Shown here in pieces: positions 11,869 to 24,288 of a DNA stretch of 30,617 nucleotides. The stretch's first letter is position 1, and each line of letters opens with the position of its first letter. The position numbers and the translations under genes are program-made. The stretch is from Physocladia obscura (taxonomy: Eukaryota; Chytridiomycota; Chytridiomycetes; Chytridiales; Chytriomycetaceae): NCBI GenBank assembly GCA_027596945.1, contig JADGJH010000107.1, positions 1 through 30,617 of the forward strand. Reading direction: 5' to 3'. A model generated the notes under the pieces. That model did not search any database. It had not been told where the DNA came from and saw nothing but the letters and a program-made list of their open reading frames with translations.

Positions 11869-14800
11869 ATAGATTGCCATAGTGCGGCCCTGCTGTATAA
11901 TCAACCGGTCGAGCCCGCCATCCTGATGACTCGAGAGTTCCTGCGACTCGCTTTTCCAGAGTTCCAACAATTGATTTTGCCAGCATTGACTTCATTGGAC
12001 GTTTTGTTCTGGTTGCATGCTGGTAGCCAGTTATTTCAGTCCATCGATTTGTATAGTTGATTTGGGTTTTTTTATTGCTCTTGTCCACACCGGATTCAGA
12101 TTTAGCATTGGGAATTCTTTCAATCGATATTCCGGAAACAACATTGAAATTCATATCTGGACCTTCCATAGTAGAACTTCTTTTGGAATTTGGATATCGC
12201 ACAGGAGTACTTTGAGGGCGAGGTTTTTTGCTGCCATCACCTTCTTCTAAATAAATACCCCTCATTGCTGACTGCACGAAAGCTCCGTGTATCTCTGCCT
12301 TTTTTGCCTGAGAACCATCAAATTCTTCCTCAACAGGGGGGATTTCTGCCAATAGAACTTGTATTGATTTTATTCCGGGAATAGAGGCGCGAGATGATGC
12401 ACTGGATGGCCTCAATTTTTGTGATGGCTGTAGTTCAGCAATTGTGCCAGTTGCCGTGGCACTGGTTATTGATGCGGATTGGGCACGTCCTGGTATTTTT
12501 CGTTCTAAGTCAGTTAAATTCAACGTTGATAGTAATGACCGAAGAAGATATTCTTGAATTTGAATTTTGTGAACAAATTGTGCGCGACGGGTTTTCACCT
12601 GAAGAATATTTGCCGAATTTAATTTTCCGTCATTGAAATAATACATGAATCTCACAGAAATGCATTCAGAAAACTCCTCTTCCTCGGCTTCATCCAATGT
12701 CGAAGGGCTGATATGAATTTTTCTACATTTATCACCGTGTTTTTCGTCATATTTCAAGCAATCTTCAAGAATATTCACAATTTGAGAAACACGCGTACTG
12801 TTAATTGCAATTTCTCCAGTTGTGCGAACAATATTTTCAGAAGTTTTTCTTTTTAATCGCTCAATATCTATAATTTCACGGAGTCTGCTAATCTCCCGTT
12901 TGCATTTTGCATGCACTTTTTCAAGCCAATTTTGTTCTGAGTTGACAAGAACAATTTATTGAAATAAGCAGTTAGAATAAAAAAGTATTACAAACTTAAT
13001 TTTTCTCCGGCCTCGTCATCATTTTCAGAATAATTTGTACAGCTTTGACCTACAAATAATAACGTATTATGCGCTGAAGAAAATTTTTCTCGAATATGAA
13101 TCACTTTTAGGTAGCTTCTGAGAAAGAAGTTCGGTGGCAGTGGAATTATTCCAGTTTGGTTTCATTTGGCTTTTGGACAAGAAAAAAATTTTTTTTAAAA
13201 AATTTAAAAAAAAATTATATACACACCACCAGTTTTCCCAATCTTCATTGTCAATTTCTTCACTGAATAAGTTTGTATTGCAGCAACTATCATTCTCACT
13301 TTCTTGACTACAATCTTGTGACGATCGATCACCCATATTTGCACAAAATTTCGTTCCGCGAGTTTCCTGTTCATCAGATTCACTACTTTCATAAATTGCA
13401 GACTCGTTCGTATTCGGTTCAAAAATATGGCTTGGTGTGCTGGATTTTAATGCATTAATTTTACGACGATATGCTGAGCATTGGAGGCGGCGGCGAGCAT
13501 TTTCGGAAAGCAGAATAGCATTCTCCTCAGAAAATGATGATGAGTCGCGACGAAGATTGTCGATTTCCCGTTGAAGCTTAATTGGAGAAAAATTCAAAAA
13601 AAAAAAAACGAATTAATTATCGTTAATCTTTTTTTTTTTTTTCTCCTTACTAATGTATTTAATGTCATAGTTTCAAGGGTTTGCTCTTTCAAAACAGTGT
13701 TTTCTCGTTCGAGTTTTTCAATACGAGCTTTATCGGCTGCATGGTTTGAGCGCTGGCAAAATAATTAATCAGAATTCGAAATGACGTTAATTTCAAACCT
13801 GCTCCCATTCTTTTTTTAGTTTTTCCACGGTTTCTTTTTCAATTGATTCAATACTTGTGCGGTATGCTATAAGCATTTCACGTGACCTAGCTGAATAATT
13901 TTATTGTATGATTAAAATATTAATGATAATAATAATAATTTTGCGAACTGTTTGTTTCTGCATCTAGACCATGAAAAAATTCATCGATTATGAAGCTGAT
14001 TTTATTATGGAGAATGCGTGGCTGTATCATCAGATCAGGGATTCCTTGAAAATATTTGGAAAAAGAATCAAAATTTCAAGAATAAATATATATAGAGTAC
14101 CTTCTCGAATACCCATGCGAACCGCAGGCGTCACAATTTTTTTCAACAAATTACTGAAACTGTGTCTATTTAATGGCGTCATGTGAGGATGTGTTGGTGC
14201 ATGGATATCATCTGGCCATCGTGGAGTTGCGTTCATTATTTTGCTGGTCAAAATACTGCTATTTATTTTGTATCCGTGTGAATTAGCGTCTGCAGTGGCT
14301 GCGACAGCTGCTGCGACAGCTGCTGTTCTTTGGATTTCTTGCGCGTTTTCTTTTTCTTGTTGGATTCGATTTGACGCCTCTCTTTCTTGTCGATCACGTT
14401 CTTCAGCAGCACGCTGGCGAATGCGTTCATGGATTTCTTTTGCTCGTGCACGTGCATGATGACCTTGGATAAAGCGTTCAATGGGAAACATAAAAAAACA
14501 GACAGCAACAAATAAAATAATAACAATCTGTAAGAGACCAATTTCTGTTACCTAATTCAAATGCACGCGATTCTTCAACACCGCTGGCAATTGCATCAGT
14601 GACTGCATCGTAATAAACTGCTTTTTCAACAGATCCTTCAATTAGTGAAGGTGGAATTCGTGTTGATCGTTCCAACAAGCTTCCAGACTTCTGGGTTGTG
14701 GATCTACGAGCTGGAAAATCATAAATGAGTCGAATTGTTTCGACACTAGTGTCTTTATCCATTGAAAATTCTCTGTCCAAAATCAAGAAATCAAAAAATC

Positions 14801-14906
14801 GAAATTGAAGTATTCTGTCAGTATAATGGCAAGCCTCAAATATTGCATCATCTTGTTCAATAAGCTGTAGGTATTTCTAATATTTTTGTAAATAAAACTT
14901 CACCAT
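11867..14906 (-). CDS. Coiled-coil protein of unknown function
   Basis: I do not recognise the family. Model: complement(join(11867..12936,12996..13049,13105..13169,13230..13576,13651..13752,13799..13890,13949..14044,14101..14463,14552..14864,14904..14906)), 834 residues. The internal junctions keep frame with GT-AG ends. Two are uncertain: the first exon would contain only the ATG, and the donor near 13230 could also be at 13227. Visible features in order: a folded-looking N-terminus (about 1-105), a charged helix with RARAKEIHERIRQRAAEERD and an alanine-rich run (about 106-170), strongly predicted coiled coil (about 225-325: IEKETVEKLKKEWEQ, RIEKLERENTVLKEQ, LLQREIDNLRRD), a Ser/Glu/Asp-rich linker, another coiled coil (KCKREISRLREIIDIERLKR), then a Ser/Pro/Arg-rich tail. 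No signal peptide or membrane segment is seen. A cytoskeletal or centrosomal scaffold is possible but is only a guess. Confidence 0.65.
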
Positions 14907-15045
14907 TGAATGGCAGTACACAATTTTTATTCACCTGATAACAAAAACAAGCCAAATTGATTATTGAATTAATGGCAAATAATTTCCCAATCTCATTTTT
15001 TGCAACTATATTGAAAAAACTCAAATAAATGAAACATTTCCTTCC

Positions 15046-17872
15046 TCAAACCACATGAAATCTACGAATCACAATCCAACTTACACTTGCAACCAAAAGC
15101 ATTACAAAAACTATTCCAAAAAACCAAGCAAGATTATCTTCACCTGCCCCAGGAACTCGCACATTCATACCCCATATCCCAGTTATGACATTCAAAGGAA
15201 CTAAAATAGAAGCCAGAGCCGTCATTCGCATGACCACATCGTTAGTACGGTTAGATGCTTGTGTAATTTCAATACTAATTTGCGCAAGATAGTTTGAGTG
15301 CGACCGTGTCAATGTTTTTTCACAGTGTGTAAGATTTTGGACCATCGTGATAATATGATCTGTTATGACATTTTGATTATTTTAAAGAAAATACACGGAT
15401 AATTGTATTTCATTTACCTTGAATATCTCCCAAATAAAGCGCTGTCTCGCTTTCAGGTGAAAGTCTCTGCCCAGACCGTTTAATAACAGCCCTGATCACA
15501 TCAGCTTTGGTAATAAGTAGTCGTAAAAGCATCATCACGCGTTTACGAGCATGGCCTATCCTCCGTAACATATCACTCTAAAACGTAGTCTATTTAACTT
15601 TGTAATTTTTAACATGAATTTTGTAAACCTGTTCTCGTTCCTTCAAAATCAATACAAGTTCATCAATAGCGTCAACTTCTAACTCAATGTATCTGAGTGA
15701 TGGCATGAACCCATCAGTTATGTCGTCAATTAAAGCGTAATTGAGCCATTCAGGGGAAATACTCTGTCCATAGATTTTCAACTGTTCAATTCGCCGCAGA
15801 ACGTTGTCCAGATGGACAATTGGCTGTGAATGAAACTTTTTTTCCAGAAAGTGGAACAAAATAAAAAGCATTTGTGAGTGGAAGGGAGGAAGGGTGTAAA
15901 AATAAACAAACCGAAAGAACACACTCCTTGAAGACAACAATGTAGACATTGATTGGCATCATATAACTCGAGCTGTATTGGTCACTATCAAAAGTACGAA
16001 TTGTGATGAAATAGTAGTTAGGAAACGCCTCGCATTTTTCTCGGGTATCTTCAGTTTGTATATCTTCAGTCGTCAATGGGTGTATTTTAAACAGTCGCGT
16101 TAATGTATTCATTTCGTCAGCAGTTGGGCAACACACGTCAATCCAGAACGGCCCTGCACGTAAAATATCTGCAACAGACGTGCTGAACGTTGCGAAAGGA
16201 AGAGTTTCAAATTTCGAAGATCTGATTGCGGATATTGCGTCGCTGTGAAACATAAACCTCGAAGTCAATTGTTCATAGTAATATTCGCCATGCTGTCGTC
16301 GTGCTTCGCGTCGTTTTGATGAATTGCGAGAAATATTATTCCATGATGTCTTGTTTACTTCAGAATCAACATTTGAGTCGTGTGAAAATAATTGTGCAAT
16401 AGAATCGAAATCTAGTTTGCTTCGATCAAGAAAGGAAAATTTTGAGGGTCTTTTCTTTTCCTCGTCCTCATCTCCGTCCTCATTCTCGTCTTTCTCGTAT
16501 TCGTCTTCGTCTTCTTCATGAGTTTCTTGCAACGTACCAACTATTTCTCGTCCTGTTCTTTGTTCTCCATCAATGCGATTCCTCGATAATTCAAGCTCAT
16601 CGCTGCTATGAAAAACTGGATCCAAAAACGAGACTTGATTAACAGCTAATTCAGTTTCAGGAATCGAGTTTCGATGGAAAAAATGCGAAGATGAGTGATC
16701 ATTTTCGTCATTATTATCACTTGATTTCGAAAAACTGATTGGTTCAGCAGATAGAGGTTTAAGTTGAGTAATATTTTGAGTATCAGCAGCGTAATCAGGA
16801 CTAGAGATATCCGGAGTCGCAGATAAGGAGTGAGGAAAAAGCACGATATTCTGGTTGTTATCGAGTTGAGGAGGCTGAGTTTGAGCTTGATCAAGAACGT
16901 GCGTCTGTAGAATTGGATGAACAGAGTGATGTGCGGTGGCACGCGCAAACGCGGAGGCGGAACGTACGGATAGCGAGGAGGTGGATGCAGATGCGTAGAG
17001 CCTGTGGTTACCGTGGGTGTGGGCATGTGAGTGAATGTGGTGCGTGTTGTAGACAAGTTTGTGTGAAGGCGACGCGGGTGAAGCGGCACTTGATGAAGCG
17101 CGACGCGGCGGACGGCGAGTGGATGGTGGTGACGATGACAGTGAAGATGAGGCGGAAGTCATTTGTGAAGATGCATTGAAAATTGAAGCACGTGGTGTTG
17201 CAGCGCTTGCCATAATGTTGCTGTTGTTTGCTGCAGTCGACGTGTTTGCGAGAGATGTCGAAATTACTGTTGCTCCGATGTGGAAACTGCGATCTCGAGA
17301 AAACGACTCAGCAGCTGCTAGATCTGCATCCAATGATACGCGGCTGCTTGCCGTCGAGGATTCATCAAACCCGAGAGCCAGCGGCGACGACGCGCTCCCG
17401 CCAATCTTCGCACTATTGTTGACAGTCGTGTTGATGTTGGTACTGCTGAGAGCAGTGTTATATATGTTTTTGCTGTTATTTAGAGCAGCGGAGCTACTTG
17501 GAAGTGGCATTCGCAACCCATCGGCAGCAAGGAGTTCGGAGCTGCTTTGATAGCTGAATGCGGAAGCTCGACGGTTCTGGAAGTAAAAGTAATATTTTAC
17601 ATTAATTACAGCACGATACACCATGGGCCAGTATCGGAGCGCATGATATAATACGAGATGAAGAAGGGTTAACAATGTGATGCCAATCGAATCGTGTTAT
17701 CTGATAGACTCACAACTAAAAGCGGTTCGCGTTCGCGGTCAGTCGTTGGTGTAGATCCACGTTTCGTAGGACTATTGCTAATGCTACCGTTAGAATTTAT
17801 TCCCGTGAGTACATTGTTGTTGTCGTTGTTGTTGTTGCTGTTGGTGGCGTTAATGTTAGTGTGATGCATCAT
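15046..17872 (-). CDS. CorA-family Mg2+ transporter, Alr1/Mnr2 type
   Basis: Membrane Mg2+ channel of the CorA superfamily; fungal Alr1 acts at the plasma membrane and Mnr2 at the vacuole, and I cannot choose between them. Model: complement(join(15046..15359,15418..15577,15629..15835,15912..17576,17714..17872)), 834 residues, four introns (51-137 nt). The long N-terminus (about 1-450) is low complexity: Asn runs encoded by AAC triplets near residues 13-20, Ser/Thr-rich segments, and an acidic block rich in Glu and Asp. The conserved domain follows: FWIDVCCPTADEMNTL, FKIHPLTTEDIQTED, NYYFITIRTFDSD, MPINVYIVVFKECVLSFH. The pore signature GMN is at about 794-796, at the end of the first transmembrane helix (ILVPLNVITGIWGMN). 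The second helix is WFFGIVFVMLLVASVSWIVI. A short basic tail ends the protein on the cytosolic side. Confidence 0.92.
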
Positions 17873-17899
17873 TGTTGAAAAACAAAAGACAAAATACAG
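17873..17899. promoter_or_regulatory. Very short divergent intergenic region
   Basis: Only 27 bp separate the inferred CorA start (minus, 17872) from the inferred myosin start (plus, 17900). A complete promoter for either gene cannot fit here, so each promoter must extend into the other's transcribed region, for example into the first myosin intron at 17927-18212. No TATA or other motif is evident in the gap. The myosin first exon (nine codons) is the weakest part of that model. Confidence 0.35.
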
Positions 17900-20800
17900 A
17901 TGGAAGCGCTGTTACCATACTCACGGGTGAGCATCAGACAAACCATTAGTATTAGCATGAGATCATCACCAGTGCCGAAAAGACGTACAAATGGGACATC
18001 CGATCACCGCATATCAGCTTCGCCATTCGTGTATGATCCGTGTCTGATTTCATCAGATCTTGATTTTGATATGAGAATCAATCAATATAATGACCCCCTT
18101 CGAGTTCATGCTCTAAGTTTGGCATTTCCGTTATTTCCTTGTGCTGAAATCTGTCATATATATAAACTCGTGGTATTTTCCATATTTCGCACTCACTTCA
18201 TATTGCATACAGGGTACCAAAGTCTGGTTTGCCGATGATGTTGAGGGTTGGATCGTCGCCGTGCTCAAGGAACAACTCCAAACGGACGAGAAAATCCGCA
18301 TGGTCTTTGAGGCACCTCTGCGGAAGGTGCGCATGCTCTTTGTCTCTTTCTGTTTCTCTGTGTTTATGCAAATATACAATGATAGGATATTGTTTATGAG
18401 TCTCCACTCGCCACCCTGATCCAATCAAACTTTTCAACACTGCCGCCTCTCAAAAACCCTCCTATGCTTGAGGGCATCGATGATCTCTCCAATTTGTCAT
18501 ATTTACATGAGTACGAATCCTGTTATTTTATGACTCCTCGATCTCCGCACTAGTATTCGAATACAATAGTGGATCACAACCACATGAAATCGCTCTTACT
18601 CAAAGTTCCTTTTTCATCTCGTCTCTTTTCCTTTTATTATACCCATGAGAACAATTGGGCTTGTTTCCTGAAATAATGTAAAATTCGCAGACCCGAAGTT
18701 TTGCACAATATTCGTTTACGGTACATGCAAGAACAAATCTACACGTATTCGGGAATAGTTTTGATCGCAATGAATCCATTTCAGCGTCTGGCTTTGTATT
18801 CAAGTGATATTATGCGGTAAAATTTTCGATTATAATTTTTCCCACCTTGAAAATCCACGCTGTATAATTACGGATTTGATTTTAAGTAACGAAATAGAGT
18901 GTTCGTTAAGCTTGGTATTGAGCGAAGTGAAAGTTTCAAGCTAAAAACTATCGAATTAAAAAAAACTTATTAAATTATGTTTGTTTTCTGTAGAGAATAC
19001 TCTGGTAAACGCCGAGGAGAACTGGAGCCACATTTGGTAAAATATATTTTGTTGTCAAATTTGATAACCGTTATTTTGTTTACAGTTTGCTGTTGCCGAA
19101 GAAGCATACAGAACAATGATCCGCGAAAAAAAAAATCAATCCATCATTGTCAGCGGAGAGTCAGGAGCTGGAAAGACGCAAAGTGCAAAATATATTATGC
19201 GATACTTTGCGACTGTAGATAATTTGGAAGGTTCTGGTGGTTCGATTAATGATAAAGGGTCGGGAATCAGCGAAATCGAAGAGGCTGTGTTATCTACCAA
19301 CCCAATTATGGAGGTACAGTGCTCTGTTTCGTCTTTTTTTTTTTTTTTTTTTTTAAATAAAAATTTTGTTTAATCTTTGTGTGTGTAGTCGTTTGGAAAC
19401 TCAAAGACAACAAGAAACGATAACTCTTCACGTTTCGGAAAATACATCGAGATAATGTTTTCAAAGCCCTCACCTGGATTCCGCAAAAGTGTTACTATTG
19501 TTGGTGCAAGAATTCGAACATATCTTCTGGAACGATCTCGTTTGATTTTTCAGCCTGCAAATGGTACATTTCTTTTTAATTTATTTCTCTCTCGGTGTTA
19601 TTTTTGATGTATTAGAAACTCGCACCAACAGAACGAAATTACCATATTTTTTATCAGCTTTGTGCTGCAGTTCCAGCAGCTGAACGAAAAGAACTTGGAC
19701 TAGGTCGTTGGAACGAGTTTTATTATCTGAATCAAGGCGGATCTGGAGCCATACATGGATTTGATGACGCCGCCGAATTTGCTGTAACTCAACAAGCTCT
19801 TTCGACAATCGGAATTTCCGTGTCGATGCAATGGTATGCTTCTAAATTTTATTGAAAAAACTGTTAAGAATATTTTTCAGGTCGATTTTCAAAATTTGCG
19901 CTGCTCTACTTCATATTGGAAATATTAAAATTGCAAACGCTCGTGATGAAGCCCAGATGTTTGACGACGACCCTGCTCTGGCACAAGTTGCAACACTACT
20001 ACAAATTGATAAAACTAATTTCAAGAAATGGATCGTTAAGAAACAAATATCTACTCGCAGTGAAAAGATAATGAGTAATGTTTCGTACCATGCTGCTATT
20101 GTCGGACGAGACTCAGTTGCAAAGTTTATATATACCATGCTTTTCGACTGGTTGGTCAAAATTATCAATAAAAATTTAATGAGAGACGAGAATTCTGGAA
20201 GTGTGTCGTTTATTGGTGTCTTGGATATTTATGGATTTGAACATTTCAAGAAAAACTCGTTTGAGCAGTTTTGTATTGTAAGCTGATTTATCTATCAATA
20301 ATCTATGTTGTTATTATTATTATTAGCAATTCTTTGTGTTTACTGAAATATATCTAGAACTACGCCAATGAAAAGCTTCAGCAAGAATTCAACCAACACG
20401 TCTTTAAATTGGAGCAAGAAGAATATGTAAACGAGAAGATTGCCTGGTCGTTTATTGACTTCAATGATAACCAACCGTGCATCGACCTCATCGAAGGAAA
20501 GCTTGGGATTTTGGACCTACTTGATGAAGAATCGCGTCTGCCATCTGGATCTGATTCTTCTTTGATTACAAAGCTTTATCAGCGCTTTGATGGTGGAAAG
20601 CATAAGTTTTTTACCAAGCCACGGTTTGGACAGAACGCTTTTACTGTCAAGCATTATGCGACTGATGTCACTTATGAGATTGATGCTTTTATCGAAAAGA
20701 ACAAAGATACTGTTTCGGATGAACAACTTGCTGTTTTGAATTCCTCAGCATTTGATTTCTTCAAAGAAGTTTTGATTATTGAAAATCCTGTTGTGGAGGT

Positions 20801-23800
20801 GTAGTTATAGTATTTATTTATTTTATTCGATTTTTAATTGAAAAATATTTATAACAGCCAATTCCTTCATCCACTGGACGAATGCTCCAAGCTAGAAAAC
20901 CAACTTTGGGATCAATTTTTAAGAACTCTCTCGTGAATTTGATGACGACTCTTCGTACTACGCAAGTTCATTATATTCGATGTATCAAACCCAATCATAC
21001 CAAGACATCTTTTGGATTCGAACCACAGCTTGTTCTCGCGCAATTGCGAGCATGCGGAGTCTTGGAAACTATTCGTATATCTTGTGCAGGGTATCCATCT
21101 CGGTGGACATTTCAAGAATTCAGCGACAGATATTACATTCTCGTGCCCAGTATTAAGTGGACAAGTGATTCAAAAGAACTTACAAATCGAATTGTGGAGC
21201 ACACTATATCTGATACGGATTTGTATCAGGTTGGGTTGACCAAAATATTTTTCAGGGCGGGACAGTTGGCCAGTTTGGAGAAGCAACGAAGTGAAAAGTT
21301 GAGGTTCTGTGTAGTTTTAATTCAAAAGAATATTAAACGGTTTGTGTACCGCGAACAATATTTGAGAATGAGGGAGGCCTCTGTAATTATTCAAACAGGT
21401 GAGGTTTCTTATCTTGTGTTAACAATTTTATTATTTAAATCATCAAAAAAAAAAAGCGTGGCGTGGATTCATTGCGCGTGCTTTGCAAAAAGCTGAAATG
21501 GAGCAAAAAGCTGCTGTCGTTCTCCAATCTGCATTCCGCCGCTACATTGCTGTAAAACAATTTGAAAAGATTCGTGAATCTGTTATTCTCATCCAAAGTG
21601 TATTCCGAATGCGCACGGCTCTTAAGAATGTGCGCTTGCTCAAACAAAATGCAGCTGCGATCACACTGCAATCAGCCATGCGTAGAATACTTGTGCGTAA
21701 GTGGTACGAAAAGCAGCATGCCCACGTCATTCTCATTCAATCATGTATTCGCCGCACGCATGCGGTTATCGAGCTCAAGAAGCGCAAGCAAGAAAGCAAG
21801 AGCGTTGGTAAACTTAAAGAGCTCAACTACACACTGGATAACAAAGTCATTGAGCTGTCACAGAAAGTTAAAGAGCAAGAAAAAGAGAATAAAGCCATGT
21901 CAGAGCGGATTGTTGGTCTTGAGAGCCAGTTGAGTAACTGGAAAGACAAGTTTTCAAGGGCTGAACAGATTGTCAAGAATGCCACGGCGCAGTTCGAAGA
22001 AAGTAACGGTGATATGAAGAGTGAATTAAAAGCTGCTATTGAAGCCAAGGAAAGCTATGCGAAAGATTTAGAAAAAGTTACTGTTGAGATACAGAAAAAA
22101 GATGCAGTTATTGCATCGCTGCAGAATGATGTCAACAAAGCGAGGGATGAGCTTCGTAAATTACGTGAAGAGCTTTTAAAAACACCGGTTGTGACTCCTA
22201 CAGCTATTGCTTCAAAGTCAATTGATGATTCGACTCTTCGGAAAGAAAATGCGGCTTTGAGGGAACAAGTTGCAAAACTTTCAGACAATTTGACTGCACA
22301 ATCCGAATTGAAGTCTTCCACTTTAAACAATACTTTGTCTTATTCGACAGATATTGTGGCAAACAGAGTGGAAATTCCGCAACAGCAAATTTCCAAGATT
22401 GAGGCACCTGGAGGAGCAGTGGAATATATGGTGAGGAAAGACAAACACCATCCTGCCAACGCTTTAGATCTGCCCTATTTGATTGCCTCTTTGACTGGTC
22501 TGCTTTGCATTCTTGGGCTCCGTCTGCTTGATACTGCTGTATTCAGTCAGATTTGAGTGTGCAAGTTTTCAATCTCTTCCTTTTTTTCTTTATATATTTT
22601 TTTTCCTTCACTCTATGACAGACCATGTTGGTCTGAATTTGTTTTTTGTGAAATGGAATTCGAAGGAGTGTTTTTGGGTGGAGGTTTTGAGATTTTTTTC
22701 AGTGACGCGTCTTGTATTGTTGTCCCTTCTTTCAATTTTTCGTCCTTCTTTACTTTGATTGTTTCTTGTTCCCATATATTTTGTCCTTACATTAGAGAAA
22801 TAAAACTTTCTTTTCTTCTTCCCTCCCTTTTAATTAGAAACCTTCTCCGTCTTTCGATGATAAAGCCTTAGAAGACGAAATTGTTGATTCTTTAATTACA
22901 AATTTGCGTATTCCACTTCCGAGCACACAAACCACCGCCACTCGTTCAGAAATATTTTTCCCAGCTCATTTGATTGGCTCGTCAATGAAGCAATTGTTGC
23001 TGTATAACTTGGGAACAAGAACTCAAAGCATCATGCTTAACATTACAACTGGTTGGTGAATAATAACAGATTTTCATTTTTATTTATTTTTCTCTCATAC
23101 CAGCTATTCAACTCCTCACAACTCGTTTTGAGGACGATTACGTGTCAGCGTTTTGGCTCTCGAATTGTTTTGAGTTATCATGTATTGCTAGGCTGATTCG
23201 AAACCAAATGGAAGTCCGATATCGGGGTGAATTTGAAGGGTCAGAGACAGAAGTTGCATTGTTAAAAGTGCAAAATGATCTTGGCGATATTATGAGCGAT
23301 ATTTACGAAGGCTGGACCAAAGCTCTTAGGCGTAGATTGACTGGGATGGTTGTTCCAGCTGTTGTTGAGAATCAATCTCTCCCTGCTTATTTTAGGTCTG
23401 TTATTTTCGCATTAATATCTTCATTTCTAATTTTTTCACATCTAGCAAGCAATCAGGGTCTGCGTATTCCAAAGTGGGGAAAACGGCAGGAGGAACTCAC
23501 TTCAAAATTGAGCAGCTGCTCAACTTTCTCAACAAAATTTCAAAAACGCTTCGCACTTACTATATGCCTGACCAAATTTCGTCGCAAATTTTGTCTGAAC
23601 TTGTTCGCGTGATTGGTGTATCTGCGTTCAACAATCTTCTTGTAAGGAAAGGTTTTTGTACGTGGAAACGTGGAATGCAGCTTCAGCACAACGCACAGAG
23701 ATTGGAAGAGTGGTGTCAAGCACATCAGATTCCAGATGGTTTGTCTATAACTTTTTTTCTTATCAATGCATTAACGTGCCACATATTACAGCGATTTCCC

Positions 23801-24251
23801 ACCTTCAACACTTTAATCAAGCTGCAAAATTGCTAATTTTGATGAAATCTCCTCCTGAAGATATGAATGTGATATTCAAAGAGTAGGCAAATAGAATCCT
23901 TAATTCTTTTCGTTGCTCTGATTTTTTTAATTTTACCAGCTGCTATTTGCTGAACACGAGTCAAATCACAAAGATTCTGTCACTCTATTACGCCACCGAT
24001 TTTGATTCCCCTGTAAGCATAAAATTTTGCAGCGAAAAAACTTGATCCTAAAAATTCTTAAACCGTAGATTCCTCAAAAATTGCTCAGCCTGATAAAAGG
24101 TGGTTCCAATCATGAATCAACCGAATTGTCGTTAGATTTGGAAATATTGAATGAATTTGAACAACCTATGTGGCATTCTGTTCAAGGGGGAATTGATTCA
24201 TTTATGCCGCAATGGCTGTCTTTGCCACGCATCAAAGCACTATTGAAATGA
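17900..24251 (+). CDS. Class V myosin heavy chain
   Basis: Actin motor that carries vesicles and organelles. Model: join(17900..17926,18213..18326,18386..18510,18691..18816,18994..19036,19086..19313,19389..19563,19632..19833,19881..20277,20358..20798,20858..21398,21457..22430,22838..23051,23104..23395,23446..23738,23792..23882,23940..24012,24069..24251); 4539 nt, 1512 residues. An N-terminal SH3-like start ([15 protein letters not shown]) precedes the motor domain: P-loop GESGAGKT at 169-176, switch [10 protein letters not shown] at 231-239, switch II DIYGFE near 462. Six IQ motifs lie at about 775-915 (such as [16 protein letters not shown] and [16 protein letters not shown]), binding calmodulin-like light chains. 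Coiled coil runs from about 918 to 1100. The DIL cargo-binding domain fills about 1135-1512, with [20 protein letters not shown]. The first exon is the least certain. The intron at 22431-22837 is exceptional and is treated separately. Confidence 0.93.
22431..22837 (+). other. Long myosin intron with alternative C-terminus
   Basis: At 407 nt this is the longest intron in the window. The donor GTGAGG follows codon 1131 and the acceptor TTAATTAG precedes the DIL exons; both are phase 0. Without splicing, the open frame continues for 41 codons to a TGA at 22554-22556, encoding a basic, His-containing start and then a hydrophobic segment ([20 protein letters not shown]). That is the pattern of a C-terminal membrane anchor. 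A T-rich stretch and AATAAA (22799-22804) follow before the acceptor. The intron may therefore also serve as an alternative last exon. Confidence 0.5.
22799..22804 (+). terminator. Candidate intronic poly(A) signal AATAAA
   Basis: A perfect AATAAA lies inside the 407-nt myosin intron, 243 nt after the alternative stop codon and 33 nt before the DIL-exon acceptor. In AT-rich DNA it could be chance, but its position suits a short myosin transcript. Confidence 0.35.
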
Positions 24252-24288
24252 TTTGTGAAAGAAAAAAAGTAAAAAAATTTTCCATAAA

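Noticed and set aside
17059..17550. 163-codon plus-strand open frame
   Set aside because: It is antisense to the low-complexity N-terminus of the CorA gene, whose splice model and conserved domain are strong; skewed triplet composition creates long antisense frames there.
19564..19631. A GC-AG or early-acceptor solution for this myosin intron
   Set aside because: A normal GT donor at 19564 with the CAACAG acceptor at 19631 gives [14 protein letters not shown], exactly the myosin family pattern, so no unusual intron class is needed.
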